DNA from: Cheilinus undulatus | Lineage: Eukaryota; Chordata; Actinopteri; Labriformes; Labridae | Length of the DNA: 64,000 bases | Assembly (NCBI RefSeq): GCF_018320785.1 | Contig: NC_054873.1 | Location: 28,920,196-28,984,195, forward strand | Direction of reading: 5' to 3' | Shown: positions 1-13,800 of the stretch, piece by piece | Position numbering within the stretch: position 1 is the stretch's first letter | Layout of the letters: the number at the start of each line of letters is the position of its first letter | Notes under the pieces: model-generated | Told to the model about the DNA's origin: nothing | The model's database searches: none | What the model saw: the letters and a program-made list of their open reading frames with translations, nothing else | Translations under genes and position numbers: made by a program

Positions 1-3000
1 AGTAAAACAAAAGCACAGTGTCAAATTTGGAACAAGTTTTCTTCAAAAATCAGTGATAACTCTTTCATGTTCTCTCTTGTGAAATTGACAAAAAATAAAG
101 GTTGACAGTCTGACATTTAAAGCCTACTGTAAAAGCATGGGAAACAAAGTGATGTGACTTGCACTGAATCATGTCTGAGTCTAATTTCCCTTTTTTAAGG
201 TTTTTGGGAGAATTATTTTTCCAAGTTCCAAGCCACATATGGCACTTCGAGTATCACTGCTTTAGAGTTTGCTTTATTTGCTGGTGTCAGAAAAGGGGTC
301 TTTCTTTTTTGATCCAGTTGAGATACACAATCTTCAGTGGACAAATGAAGAAGTAGCTGGGCCAAAGCAGAAGGGAGGGATGCTGGTTTCCTCCCCTGTC
401 AGCTTAGCAACAACAAGCTGATGCAGTGGGTACACAAAAACCAAATCTTTGCAACTCATAAATGGGAATGCTTTGCCTGACTTCAGCACACACACAAACA
501 GAACACTAAAGACACAGTTTGCTTTTCCAACCCCACATTCCCTTTCTCCCCTTCCTTATTCCTTTTTGCAATTTGTGAGTCTTTGCACAGCATGTGCATC
601 TTCGCCTCTTCTTCAAAAGAGCAGTAAATACAATCTTTTCTACACCACTGGAAATAAGTACATAGCTGCATACAATAGAAAAACAAGGCTGTGATCTAGC
701 TCTACAAACACGGTGATTGGCAGGTGTATGGCACAAAGTGGGATTCAAGCACAGCTTCACACATTAATTGTAGCTGCTGTTAAAGGATGTTAACCAATAT
801 ATATTCAATGCTCCCTTTTTAGACTCAGTTCTGAGGAGTCACTCTTCAAGCATGGCAGCGATGTGCGAGCTTCACCGCCGTACATTTCAGGAGACTTGAA
901 ATACCTTTTAAAAAGTCGGAGCGTCACTGCAGAACAACATTCCCCGCAGCTGTTTATTGGCAACAAAATAAACTAAAATAACTTCAGTTTGTTTTGATTT
1001 GAAAGTCTTCATAAATGAAAATAAACAGCGCTGCAGCTATGTGCTGCCGTATTCTCCTTCCCCTGCAAATGAATATATATTTACTCTGTGTACTTTCCGC
1101 GCTTCAATATTTAATTTTCTCTTATTTGATTTGATTGTTTGGATAAGATGGGGAATTATTTATCAGCCTGGACACTGTTTGTGCTTTGTTGGGTCTGATT
1201 AAGGCCTTCAGTTTCTATGCTAATGTGAAGAACACAGGCTGTGCTGAAGAACTTTACAGATGAAAGTCGCCGTGCTCTGATAAAAGGACAGTGAACACAA
1301 CACTGCATACCATTAGCAAGGTGGGGATACTTCTGCAGACTCATAATTGTCCAACATGCCTTGGAGATACACAGATGAGTTCACAGGACGCCAAAAAAGA
1401 AATCTCGCCTCTCGTTTTGCATAATATTCAGCTTTGCATGGCAGCAGCAAGGGAGGGGCAGGTACCACTGATCTTCACACTGTCTCCAAGTCATTTTGTT
1501 TATCATTCAAATGAAAACCTTGTTCCATTATCCATGAGGGAGCCGGAGTAATGTGTTAATGTCTCTTACTCATGTCTTTAGGTCCGAGCTGACAGCACGG
1601 CAGACGTCCGTGTCACTGAAGATGAGAGACAAAAGGCAGACAGAGGGCGGCAAAAACAGGTAATTACCTCATACCTACACTCCCACTCTGCATTCAGATC
1701 CTTCCATAATTAGGCCAACAAGGCCAGGGACTCGGGATGCATTTGAGGACACACAGACTTTGATGAAATCTGAGGTGTCAAGCAGACATGAAGGGACGTC
1801 GGCTTGTCCTCTTTACTCTGTCTTGTGTCTATGTGGCATGCAGTAAGAAGGAGCCTCCTTGTAGGGACCCTTCATGAAGTGCTATGTGATTGATTATTTA
1901 GGTGAAACTGCTGCTCAAATCAGTGTGAAGCCAGCAAATAAAGTCAAATAACAAGGGAGAGTGCAGGTCTGAGGGAGGGAAAGATCTCAAGACGTTTTTG
2001 AAGCTAGTTGGAGTAGCCAAAGGCGAGTAGATGTTCACGCTTTCATATCCCCCCTTTTTAATATTTCTGCCCTGTTTTAATGATGTGCTTCCTATCCTTG
2101 AGTAAAGTTCTTCATAGCCAGCCTTTTTTGCCAGAAAGGATTTTTTTCTCTTTGAAATAAAATGTAAGTATATATTTAGTCTCCTAGTTTAGAGGCTTAC
2201 AGGCCAAGGCAGATATTCAAATTTGTGCTTTTATGGATACGCATACTGATGGTTGTCTGGCTATTGCCAAAATGTTAACAATATATTAATAAACAGTGTC
2301 TTCTGTAAAGCTTTGCTGGAGGAACATGAAGTTTCAGTTTGCAAATTAACAAAACTAATCACATGAATTAAGCCATTTTTTGCTTGCTTTCATCATCTGA
2401 GCACAATAAGAAATACCCTGTGCCTGAAAAGACCGTATAAAAAATATGTAAACATATGAAAATAGAAGTGATTGTGCACACATTGGAGGATGTAGGAGAA
2501 AGATCAAATATTGATGATGATAGTGGGAAAACTTACAAAAGAAGAAAACAATGAAAGCCAAAGCAGCATGCAGCTGTCATTATAAAACCTTATTTTAAGT
2601 GTTTGAGGCCTAGAAATCAAAGCCGTCCTTTTGATAAGAGCAGTCTCACAGAGGTCTGCTATGCTTGAAACAGACCTATAATGATCCCGTCTCATCACAC
2701 CCTGTCCGTCTCAATTATCAGCCGAGGTCTTCCACTTCCACTTGCAAACCCTCAGGCCAGGCGAATGTACCTGCATCTCTTTTTCTCCTTGACTAAAAGA
2801 CACATGAAAGGACAAGCAGCCCGTAAAGTTGGCACATGTGACATTTCTTAGTCTGTATATTAAAGCAGGCGGAACTAACAGCCGGGCTGCTGAAATCATA
2901 AAAATGTGTGGACTGAACCGTCGAAATAAAACAGACAATGATGGGACAGACACAATAAAATAAGCTAGATAGACTGCAGACCATTACTGTGATGGGAAAC

Positions 3001-3425
3001 TCATCAAGGTTTAAATGTTGTAAAATGCACAAACTGTCCATAATACCAAAACCTAGAGAAGAATTCCATTATAGCTTTTTACATATTGCTGGTGTTGGGC
3101 CAAAACCTTGTATCTCCATTTTTCATTATTTAATTTCTTTTTCAGAAATCAGTGCTATTGGTCACCCTTAACATCTGTCAGTGGGGTTTAAATAGTTAAA
3201 AAGGTGTCAAAAAGACTCTAACTATGACCATTCTATATTAAATTATTTTAAAAAGCATTTCATTTTTTCCCTGAAAAGTGGTAATTTTGGATTAAGAGGT
3301 TATGGCCTGATGCTTGGCGATATGCTTCTGTCAGACAGCAAAACAGCCATCAAATCAAGATTTTCTTTTCCCCCAGCGTCAAGTTTACTAGGTGAAAGAA
3401 ACCATTATATTATTACAGTTTAACA
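1..3425. other. gene-poor flank, no coding gene recognised
   Basis: No reading frame here has the length, codon pattern or family similarity of a real gene. The sequence is moderately AT-rich and mostly unique, with simple CA and T runs. The only exon-like island is listed separately at 1582-1659. By human synteny this is the interval between FOXB1 and ANXA2, so distant regulatory sequence is plausible, but nothing here proves it. Confidence 0.6.
1582..1659 (+). other. exon-like island (possible lncRNA or unknown exon)
   Basis: A 78-base block is preceded by a pyrimidine-rich acceptor (catgtctttag) and followed by a donor (CAG|GTAATT). It is open for 26 codons in the first frame (starts VRADSTADVRV, ends RGRQKQ). 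The length is divisible by three, so it would keep frame as a cassette exon. I recognise no protein family and see no partner exon nearby. A chance acceptor/donor pair is quite possible. Confidence 0.25.
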
Positions 3426-3439
3426 GTGGAAGGCTTTAA

Positions 3440-4140
3440 CTGCATACAGGGCTCATAGGATTGGCTGGGCCCCTGGACTCTCTCCAGGTATGTGTTATTG
3501 ATGATATCAGTGTATGTGTGTTGAATAAGTAGATTTGGTGCTAGTGTCCTGGCTAACAGTTTCTTCATTTTGGACCTGAAAAGTCTGTCAAACTATTACT
3601 GGGTTCTGATGATGAAAATACTCATTTGAGCTACATTTTAACCCCTTTTAACTCTTTTTCTACCCATTTTTGCTACTGCATTTTGCCAATTCTAACCTAC
3701 TTCTGTTTTTGCCTTTTTTTGCCACTTTTAACCAGTTTTAGTTGCTTCACTCATTTTTGCCCCTTGTGTTTGAAAATATTTACCCATTTCTGCTGCTTTT
3801 TAGCCATTTTTTTCTACTTTTTGCTTGTTTTTTACAATTATGCAATTCTATTCCATCAAGGTTGTCTCAGTTTTTATATTTAATTTCAGGCATCCTGACG
3901 TTTGTGCACATCATTATGTTTTAAGAAAAGGGGTCTACATTTTGAAAAAGGCTATATTTGTACCATAACATAAATTTGAATAAAATGCATGTTTTGTTGC
4001 TTTGATACAAGTGGTTATAATTCAGGTTAAAAATGAAATATTGTTTACACAGCTTAATTTGACAGTGGACCAGGATTTTTCTGACCTCCATGGGCCCAAG
4101 AAGGCTTTCCCTTTGACACCCACCCCCCTGTAGGCGGCCT
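3440..4140. repeat. dispersed repeat with degenerate tandem core
   Basis: The core (about 3630-3830) is a degenerate array of a roughly 20-30 base unit resembling ttttgccacttttaacc. It is flanked by related GGGCCC-containing segments, ctgggcccctgga near 3465 and catgggcccaagaagg near 4090, in opposite orientation. This layout resembles non-autonomous hAT-type elements of fish with internal satellites. I could not fix exact termini or target duplications. The plus-strand reading frame over the array is a by-product of the repeat. Confidence 0.4.
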
Positions 4141-4859
4141 TAACTGAGTGGTAGTGCTTCAAGAATCATTAGCTAACTTAAATTCACTATCAACTATGAG
4201 ATTGAACCCCAACCTTTTAAAAACGTCAGTTAATTGGTTTGTAATGTTTAAACAACAATCATATCCACTATTCATACATATGAACTATTTCTGCTTTCTT
4301 TTTCGACTGTCAGAGTAAACAGGGTATTTATGGGTTGTGGACTAAAAAGGCGGGGGCCTCCTGGTCGTTCCAAAGTCAAGACTTTCTTTCTCCTTTTGCT
4401 ATTAAACGTTTAATGTCTCTTTACTGATAAAGCTTTATTTTACTTGGATTATTCCCCCTTCACTGATAATTTGCTGTTTTTACCAGGTCTTGTTCTGTTT
4501 CTCTGATCACATTTGACTGCTTTGACCCTCCTGTAATTCTTATCTCATTGTTTTTACTTCTTTATGCCTCTTTCAATTGATCACTTCTTACATTTTGGTC
4601 CCCTCGGTCTATGTGTTGCTGGGTTCCTGTCTTTCTATTGTTTTTATGCTACATACGATGTCATGTGATGTCTAGGCTCTACTGATGTCTTGGTTTGCAT
4701 GGTGTCTCATGACGCCTGCATTTAAATAATATCCGTGATGTCATAATTTATTTGGGATTTTGTGACATTTTGGCGTCTTATGATGCTACGATCCTATGAT
4801 GTTAGTTTATTATCTTGATTGTTTTTTTCAGGTTTTTGAACTGCTTGGGTTCTGTTGAT

Positions 4860-5003
4860 GTTGCTGGGTGTCTTCTGTTCTGTTGTCTCTGTCTTGTTTG
4901 GGTTCTGTTGCTTTGTTCTTCCGTTTGCTTTCTCATATGTCAAAGCACTTTGAAAACCCCTGTTTTTAAAAGAGCTATACAAATAAAGTTATTATTATAA
5001 ATG
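4860..5003 (+). repeat. probable retroposon 3' tail
   Basis: The stretch ending caaagcactttg ... gagctatacaaataaagttattattat resembles a 3' tail seen on many dispersed fish retroposons (recognised from memory, not searched). It has an AATAAA-like signal followed by a short TTA-type tail. The upstream boundary is unclear; the T-rich sequence from about 4310 may belong to the same insertion. Confidence 0.4.
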
Positions 5004-5387
5004 TGCTTTTTAACTGTTGGAGACTCTGGTTGATATTTTTATCAATGACATTTCAGACCAAACAACTTAATCAAGACAATAATCAACACTTTTGCCCACA
5101 ATGAAAACAGTAATTTCAGCCTCATAGTGTTGTTGAACCTATTGTTCTTTAACAAAATAAGAACAACTTTCTGGCAAAAGCGTTGAAAGGGAAATATGTA
5201 TAAACGCCCCCCCCCCTTCCCCTGTCTTAAGGCAGAGATAGCCATTGAAAAAGTGCTGCTTCAGTCTCCCTCTGTCTCTGGGCATCGCTTTGATCAGTCC
5301 CACCTCAAGTCTTATCCTGGAGGGAGCGCTGCACTCCTATTCTCCGTGGCTAATCATACTTCCTGTCTTTGTCTTTATGTGCTTTAG

Positions 5388-5464
5388 ACAAGCGTCAGAT
5401 AGAAGAAGCACAGGAACAGATTTGCCCTGAGAACCTGCAGAATAAAGCCTCTGGTTGTGCTGCG
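5388..5464 (+). other. exon-like island
   Basis: A strong acceptor (tcctgtctttgtctttatg through tgctttag) precedes 77 bases. With the leading two bases as a split codon they read 25 open codons, KRQIEEAQEQ onward. The donor (GCG|GTGCGT) is weaker. No protein family is recognised and no partner exon was found, so chance is a real alternative. Confidence 0.2.
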
Positions 5465-5599
5465 GTGCGTCTTCTCCAGCGGGTTTTCCTCATGAATATT
5501 TCCTCTGTTTTGGAGTGGTGGATTTCAACCCATTGCTGCTTTAAGAAAAAATGCTTCTGAGAAAGAGAGAAAGTGAGAGTAGAGTTCAAAATGCTATAG

Positions 5600-8500
5600 T
5601 ACTTGTACTTTATGTCACCTGAGTGAGGTGGGAGGTGTACCGAGAATGACAGGAGTGATGAAGGCCGAAGGTTAGACTGCTGTTTGATCAGTCTTCACTC
5701 CAAAGAGAGGAGACATGAGCAGTGAAACAGTTAAGAAAATAATTTCACATGCACAGCATTTTCTTTGGGCTCAGGCGATATTGCTCTGCCTGCCACCAGT
5801 GGCACTTTTCACCAAGAAACGTGCTTTGTGTTTTTTAAACAAGTGCAGAAAAGACCATTTCTGCCAGGAGCTAAAAAGAATGAAAAGAAACAGACAAAAA
5901 TCCTTCTTTCTTTTTGGGGAAGCTGAAGGCGATGAAAACCATCTTGTGTTCTATTTTTGAACTGATTTCCATATCCATGGCCACCTGAGGGAGGTCAGGC
6001 TGCTCCGGCCAACTTCTTCACAGAGAGAGAGGAGACGAACGCTGACAGGGACACAAACCGTATGACATCCTTTCCAACATTCACGCCACTCACCATCCCC
6101 ACTGGCACCATCAAGACTCTTACATGGAGAGAGGAGTGAATCGCCATTAAAGAAACGGGAAACAACCAAACCATTTCACTTCTTCCTTGCTTTTCCTTCT
6201 TCGTCTTGTGCTTCAATGCCAACATCTCTGCTGTGCCCCAGGGTTAATTAACATGAACCAAACAGTGAATGATCAGAGAGAACGGGAAATCTCCAAAGGT
6301 TAAGTGTCATAGGGGAAACGTGTTGTCAGGAGAAAAAGAAAGGAAAGAAGGGCTTTTTTCCTGAACGTTCAAAATCAAATGAGAGAGTAGCGTTGGAGAG
6401 AGAAAAAATTTGTAGACACCTTTCCAAAGCGTTGCTTTTCTCCTGTCAGAGGAGACAGAACTTCACCGTCTGGCTTCAAACAAGGTCTGTAATTCTGTGA
6501 CATTTTGATGAACAAAAGAATTCTGCACTTTTCTCCAACTTGCTGATCTTTCATTGGATTTTTTGCCCTTCTTTTTTAAAATTGTTAGAATTCCCTTTAG
6601 AGAAGTACACACAACACATCTCCATAATGTGATAAGAAAAAAAAACATCCATCACAAAGTTAATCACTGCTTTTAAAGACCTACTTATTGGAATTGCGTC
6701 TCTTCTTGGCTCATCCCAGGAGGGGAAAAAAAGGAAATGACTTCCTGATCCACAGATATCCTGGGCAGCATGTCTTGCAGGTGGAATAGTACGATTTCTC
6801 TCTGTAATAATTAACACAGGCTCCTCTTCTCTCCCTGTGGCTTGTGGCTGACATTTGGTTCATGCTTGAGTGTCTGCCTAGCTGATTTCAATCTCTAGCA
6901 TGAAGGGGAGTCTGTGTGTATGTGAATAGGGTCCAGTGGCCAGTTTCTTCCATCATGAGATGGGATAAGCATCATGACAATACGGATTAGAGACCCACTC
7001 ATTCTTTTCAGAAACCTCCAACAGGTTAGAGGTGGAAACAAAACGCCGGAGCACAGATGAGTGCGTTTGTGTGTCTGCATTATGTAAAGGGTCATATCTC
7101 ACTCGCTTCTGAACACATATTTTGACATTTTTCAGATTTATCACACAGATCTCTATACATTTAGTCTGCAGTGACACGTAGTATTGATTTACGGGGTTGA
7201 AAACAGCCCAGAATGGTCACCTCATCGGCTGCAGCAACAAGACTTATTTTACATTATTACATTATGTATGCAGGCTTGAGTATGGATAATGGATGAATCT
7301 AAAGCAAAGCAGTTTAATTACCCGCCATCATTCTGCCTCACCTTGCTGCAGAGCACACATCTTATTAGCCATGGTGTAAATAAACATTAATATGCCACGC
7401 TGATAGAGACTGTCCTCATTCTTTGCGGTGCTCGCTGTAAAATACACACACAAAAACTGATCCTGCCTTGTGTGCAAACAACGGAGGAGCTGCTGACACA
7501 GGGGCCAGACATATTACAACCACTTCTCAGAAAATTATCATTAGCACATCTGGCTGGAAGCCTGTTGAAAGATTATAATGTACACACAGTTTGCATACAT
7601 GCATGCATGTTGTGTTATATAAAAACTAAGTGCTTCCATTATCCGTCTCAGACATTTGATCAAACCAGGTGGATCAAAACAATCTTTGCAAGCAGGCACA
7701 GGGGATGAGATGCGTCTCTGAGGACAAACTGAAAGATGGGAGACAGAGCATTCAGATAACACAGGGTGTAGGTTAACAAGCCATGGGGTGTTCTCATTCA
7801 CTCGGCACGTGGAAATAAAAAGAGAAGCTTCAAGCAAAAAGAAAAGTCAGCATCCAGTCCAGCCCTGAGCATCAAATACTGCTGATCTGATGCAAAAGTC
7901 TGCTTCTATCTCCAGGGTTTCTAACAAACTGGATTGTGACTGCTATCAGAGATGATTGACTTACAATTAAAGCAAACTGCGCCTAAAGTGGGTTCATTGT
8001 ACTGCAAAGGCTGAATTAACGCAGGTCAATCTGTGTGAAAGCAGTAAATCCTTCATGAAAATCTTTTTGGCATCTAAAGCTGACAGAAGCTGAACTCTTC
8101 AAAGACACAAACTGTGTTGCATGCACACAAAGATGTTATGAACTTCTCTGTCTTTTTGAGTGTCTGCAGATGGACTGACTGCAGCCAGAACCCAAGAGGA
8201 GGAGACAGGCCTTATTCTGCTCTCTTATGTTGTTTCAATTACCAGTGTGCTGTACAAAGGAGGCAGCCTGATGGCATGATGAGTGCACGCCGCTCCTCTG
8301 CCTGTGCTGCTGTCTCAGTTTGAGCCTCACAAAAGGAAGCGGGCCTGACGACGCCAGAGGCAGAGGATCTGGCTCTGCGGTCTGAGCGGGGAAACATCAG
8401 CAGAGTGCCGTTCTTCAGAAGGAGATGTCCTTCAGTGTGGTGCCAGCTCTCCCTGGGGCAGCAGCATAAGACAAAAAAAGCCCCTCTTATTTACCATATA

Positions 8501-10655
8501 CAGGATCTCTCCTTGCTCCTAACAAGCCGGGAGATTCAGCATCACAGAGACAAAGGCCACGCTTTCACTGAAGACACTCTGCTTCAGCTGAATTAAATAG
8601 TGATAATTAAGAAAATATTAATCAAACGGTGGTGACTCTCTTGGCTCTGTAGTTGGGGGAGTGGCTCCTCCAGCTTAGCCTGTAGGAGTTCTCATTTAAG
8701 AGTATGCCTGCGACCTATAGAGCTGCAGGCAAACACACACTCACAAACACACACAGATGCACACAATTAAAAGAAGACCTTGGTGGCCCACTGCTCTATA
8801 ATTAAACACCCTTTGGTGCTCTGCAGAGAGATCCTGGGCTGGGTTCAGATGTGTCGAAGAGGGGGAGACGAGAAGAAAGAAGCTGTTGGTTCTGGAAGTT
8901 GCAAGTTGTGTTTCGATGCGATGAATTAATAAAAAGCAACAAACTAATACCTTCCCAGTGTGCAGTTGCTATGTCTGGCGGGGCGGCAGCAGCTACACAG
9001 CTGTACTGTGAAACTTTAATGCTGCTGGATGCCTGCAGCACTGCCTGGGCTTTGTCTCTGAGGTGAACAGGGGGAGCTTTTCCACATGTTCAATGTAACT
9101 GGAACAAGCATCAGAAAAAGAATCAGGATTAGTCCGACTTGTGAGGCTAAAACCACAATGAACACTGAGCAGGCAGCAGGGAGTGGTCACTGGTAAACAG
9201 AAAGTCATCAGAAATCTCCTCAAGTTCAAATGTTATTAGGTGATTATGAGGTATTACTCTTCACCTTTTAGGCTTCTGAGTGCCTGTCATTTGGATCTAG
9301 TTGTTATGGTAATGCAAGGTATGCCATCTCCTTTCCAGCACGCTCGCTGTTTGACATTCATGGGGTTAAAGTCCTCTGAATGATGAAGTGCCAGCGTTTG
9401 GGACAGTAAATTGCATCGTTTCAATTGAGAAGAGAGTTCCCCTTGGGTTTCCTGGAGGTCCCTACGGGCTGGCCTTGAACAGAACAGCATGTTGTACATC
9501 CATATAAAAAAGGGAAAAATATGGTGGTACTTTCTTCTTTATGATGCAGAGATTAATCTGTCACCATATTCAAACATAAATCTCCCTCCCTGCTTTGCAA
9601 AATACTGTTTTACCTTACTTTATGCTATATTTTATTTTTTTATTGCCTATAAACATAAACCATCACAAAGGGCTAATGTTCTCATCAATATTATTACAAA
9701 ATGATCATAAATCTGACGCCTTGTTAAAAGTTGAAGCCGTTTTCTCTCCTCAGCTACTCAACCAGTGAAAATATTGGACAGAAGCATTATTTTATCAGGA
9801 CATTTCTCTCACAGTAATAGATGATCTTCTATCGCATTTCAGCCACTTTGTTTTCATTAGATTATTAAATCTGTGCGCTTCCCCTCACTTCCTTTTCCTC
9901 ATCGCTGTGATCAGCAGAACTGATGTTGCCTTTTGGGGCCATTTTTTCTTATACTTCAGTAGAAATGCCTTGACAACACTGTGGTTATTTCATCCTGAGA
10001 GACCATGAACTAAACAGCAGAAACACACTGTATAGACACTTGTTTAGTGGTATGCAAATCAACTTTGCCAGGGGTAAAATTAACATTTTTAATTAAAATA
10101 TTAGCACCAAACAAACACAGAAAAACACACTAATGATTAAATCATCTTGATGGAACCTCAAAGTGGAAAATGAGGAGGATTTCTTATAATTATTTCTTTA
10201 TTAGATGAAGTGAATCAAAGTATATTTTCAATGACTGCAATGTACAAATGCTCCAACATGACAACTTAAAATATAATGTATATTAAAAATTTTAATCAAA
10301 ATGTTCATATTTCTTCAGCTACATATCTGTTCTTTATTCATCACTAGTGCAGGTAAAATGCTGGTATTTGTACATTTTTTATCTTCTACTTATGTAACAT
10401 ATGCTTGTTTTTGGACAATGACCATAAGAATCCAAAAATGTGTTAAACCATCAAATATTTTTATTATTCATTGTATTAAAAAGGGAGATCGTCCTCCTTA
10501 CTTTGTCAGAGATGAGGCCCTAAGACAGATAAGCTAGAGCTACCTGCCCTTCTTTAAATGTTACTCTAGCTCCCTCTAATGGCCATCCAAGCAAACATTA
10601 AGTCAGTCTGACTGGAATACAAGTAAAGTAAGGAGCAACACTCCAGCAGAACAAC
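5600..10655. other. gene-poor flank downstream of anxa2
   Basis: No convincing coding sequence. The short open frames here have no family resemblance and overlap one another in several frames. Some stretches look like conserved non-coding sequence: unique, AT-rich, with homeodomain-like TAATTA cores, for example 7201-7440 (tttaattacccgcc) and 8590-8640. These are only candidates, because conservation cannot be seen from one sequence. Confidence 0.5.
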
Positions 10656-10661
10656 TTTATT
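10656..10661 (-). terminator. anxa2: anxa2 poly(A) signal
   Basis: AATAAA on the minus strand (tttatt on the plus strand), about 174 bases past the anxa2 stop codon. It gives a short 3' UTR. It is the first canonical signal after the stop and the most likely 3' end. Confidence 0.7.
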
Positions 10662-10834
10662 GCGGTTTGAGAGTAACAAAGGCTAGGTAAAATTGGTTCT
10701 TCATGTTCTTTATCTCCTGGAATGTTGAATTCAAATGTATGTGCAAAAAAGGGGAATGTCTGGGTTTGTCTCCACAGTGACTTTCCAAAGCCTGCCTCTC
10801 CTGTGCAGGTTCTCTTGATTCTCCTGGTTCACTC

Positions 10835-13800
10835 TTACTCCTCTGGTCCACACAGACCCAGCATAACCTTCTGGTAGTCTCCCTTGGTGTGTTCCTGCAG
10901 AAAGAGAGCAGGTCAGATTGTCTGTATGTGGGAAATCTTTCTGTAAATCCATCACAGAGCAAAAGGAGGCTGTATCATTCATCTACCATGATTGTCTTCT
11001 GCAGAGACTGCCCAAAATTGGTCTTGTATTCAGAACAGATCTTCTTCAGGTCCACCTCACAGCGTGACACAATAATTCTGGTCAGTAGCTTCTCTTTGGC
11101 TCCTTTACCCTGAGCAGACATGCACAAGTCAGCACTAACCAAAGTTGTTCATGCTCTGAACTTATCTTACAACGGTGTTGCATCAGCTGCCAACTTTGGA
11201 TTCTGTGTTCCTGCAGCAAAAGCTTCACTTTCACAAGCACATGTACTTCTTACTTCTATTGAAATGAAAAAACGAGCCAGACCCTCTAAACAGTCACATT
11301 TTAACAAAAGAACAGCAGTATAACTACCTTCATGGCTTGATTCAGTTTGTTGGCAAAATACAGCTGTTTGTTTTCAAAGCACTGGACTGGAGAAAGATGG
11401 ACAAAAAGAAATCCACAATTGCGTTTGATGTATTCATTTCAGTTACATTTTGATTTTTTTTTTTTTTTTTTTGCAAAAAACAGGCTTAGGGGTTAAAAAT
11501 TTTGCTCAAATAAGGTCATTCTGTTATAAAGATAAAAGTACCTAGTGCCAGGAAGGAGCTTTGGAGGTCTCCTTTAACTTCCTTCATGACGCTCTCTTGC
11601 ATGTCGTATGGGCTGTAACTCCTGTACTTGTCAAACACTAACAAGCAGAAAAAGAATCAGTGATAAATAATGGATGTATCTGACACATTATAAAGTGGAG
11701 AGAAAAAATGATCCTAAAGACAACAAGGTGATTACCTTTCCTCAGGTGGGGTACGCTTCTCTCTGACATAATGGAGATCCAGGTTGCCACATCAGTTCCT
11801 TTATTCTTCACCCCAGCCTCATACAGTGCCTGAGTTGGATCAACAAAATAACTTAAACACCAAAATGACTTAACACTGTTAGTTGTGCTGCTTTCTTTTT
11901 TTTTTAATATCAAGGACTCAAAGCATCATAAGCCAAGTCTAAAGCAAAATTACTAAATTTCAACCAGATTATCAACTGTTTTTAAACTGCATTTCAGTGA
12001 ATTTTTCCAAGACAAGAACTTTAAATTCATGTAGTATAGAGGGGGAAAATAATTTGTCAAGATTTGAGTATTAAACCAGTACAGTAACTGGTTAAACTTT
12101 AAGAGGTTCTATATAAAATGTTCTCTCTCTCTCTGAACTTAGCACATAGAAAATAATACAAGTTAATAACAGAATTATAAGTAACTCTTAAGTCAATCTG
12201 TCTTGATCAAGAACAATTTAGCAAATTGATGGTTGGAGTCTTTGACATGAATGTGATACAGTCAGGAGAATTAAATGTGACAGTTATTCTCATAAAGGAT
12301 TCATCTTTCAAAGACAAAGTAAAATCTGGAGAACTTACTCTGGCATCTTCATCGATCTTTTCATAGTCTACCACAGCAGATGGTTCTGCTCTCTTTGTCT
12401 GCAAAGAAATAAAGTTGGGCTCAGTTCACCTCTGGCTGTATTGTCCATAAAAGCATAAATCAAACAGTCAGGTATATCAAAATTCACCTGCACCAGAGCC
12501 AGGAGCAGCTTGGCAAAATTCCCAGACGTGTCACCTGCCACATCTTTATCCAGATCCTTCTTAAACACTGCGGGAAATCATATTTACAGTTTAGCTCTCC
12601 TTTAGTCGCCAGGGTAGCTACTGAATTTCTGTTTCATGACTTTGTTAGACTGAGAGAACGGTATTTGATCGATACGGACAGCCTAGATCTGTGTTTTTCA
12701 AGGTAGGGGTCCTGCCCCGCTGGGGGGTCACCAAGGGGTTTATTGGTGCTATAAAGCTCATTTAAATCTGTGGTCCCCAGGTAGGAAGATGTAAAACACA
12801 CAACACAAACTATTTAAATCAATATGCAAACAATAAAACCAAAGCAACTTCACCACAGAACATCTCATAAAACAACATATTTTAATTTACTTTGCATTCT
12901 CCTAAAGATTGTTACATTCAAAGGTTACTGGACCATTAAAAAGTACCTATCACTGGCACTCAGCAAAATCCTCCTATCCAAAATATTCCATTCAGGGAAT
13001 GGAAGAAAACACTGCATTTTTCAAATAATTTAACACTGAATGGTCAAGGTCAGCATCCTCATGACACTTTTTATTGGTTTACAATTTGTAAGAGCCCACA
13101 GACAGATATAAAGGATGACCAAAAGCACTGATGCCAGTGCTATGTACTTCCTCTTAAAATTGAAACTGTATGTTAATTTTAAAGGAAATTTATGAAGAAA
13201 TTGAATTTTTAATTTCAACACATGCCATCACTGTGTAAAAAATATATATTTTTTAAAGAAAGTTCAACAACATAATAGTGCACACTAAAGCAGCTCACAC
13301 TGCCAGCTATGAGTGAGGCATTGTGTAACATAACGTATAGCCAGGCTTTCATGTGAATACCTGGGATGTTTTGTACTTACACTCCTTGTAGACTTTTTTG
13401 ATCTCCACCAGCTCGTTGTTACTGCGTGAGCACAGAATCTCAATCAGAGTTTCCTCATCTGTTCCTAAGCCCTAAAACAAACACAACTCTGTATCACTAA
13501 TTTTTTGACACTTAAATACTTAAAATATGCTCTGGGAAATTTTAGCTTGGTGTGTTACAAATTTGCCAGTAGAGGGCAGTATAACACTTGAATGGATTTC
13601 ATATAAGATAAGCACCACTGATAGAATCTTAGTCATTTACCTTGATTGATCCCCTGACCTCTGAGGCATCAAACTGAGTAGTGCTCTTCATCAGCCCAAG
13701 GACGACTGTCTCCAGAGAGCCAGACAGCGCCCCCTTGAGGGCCGAGATCATGTCCTGCAAATACACCAGTGTTACATCAATGATTAAACCACTATATAAT

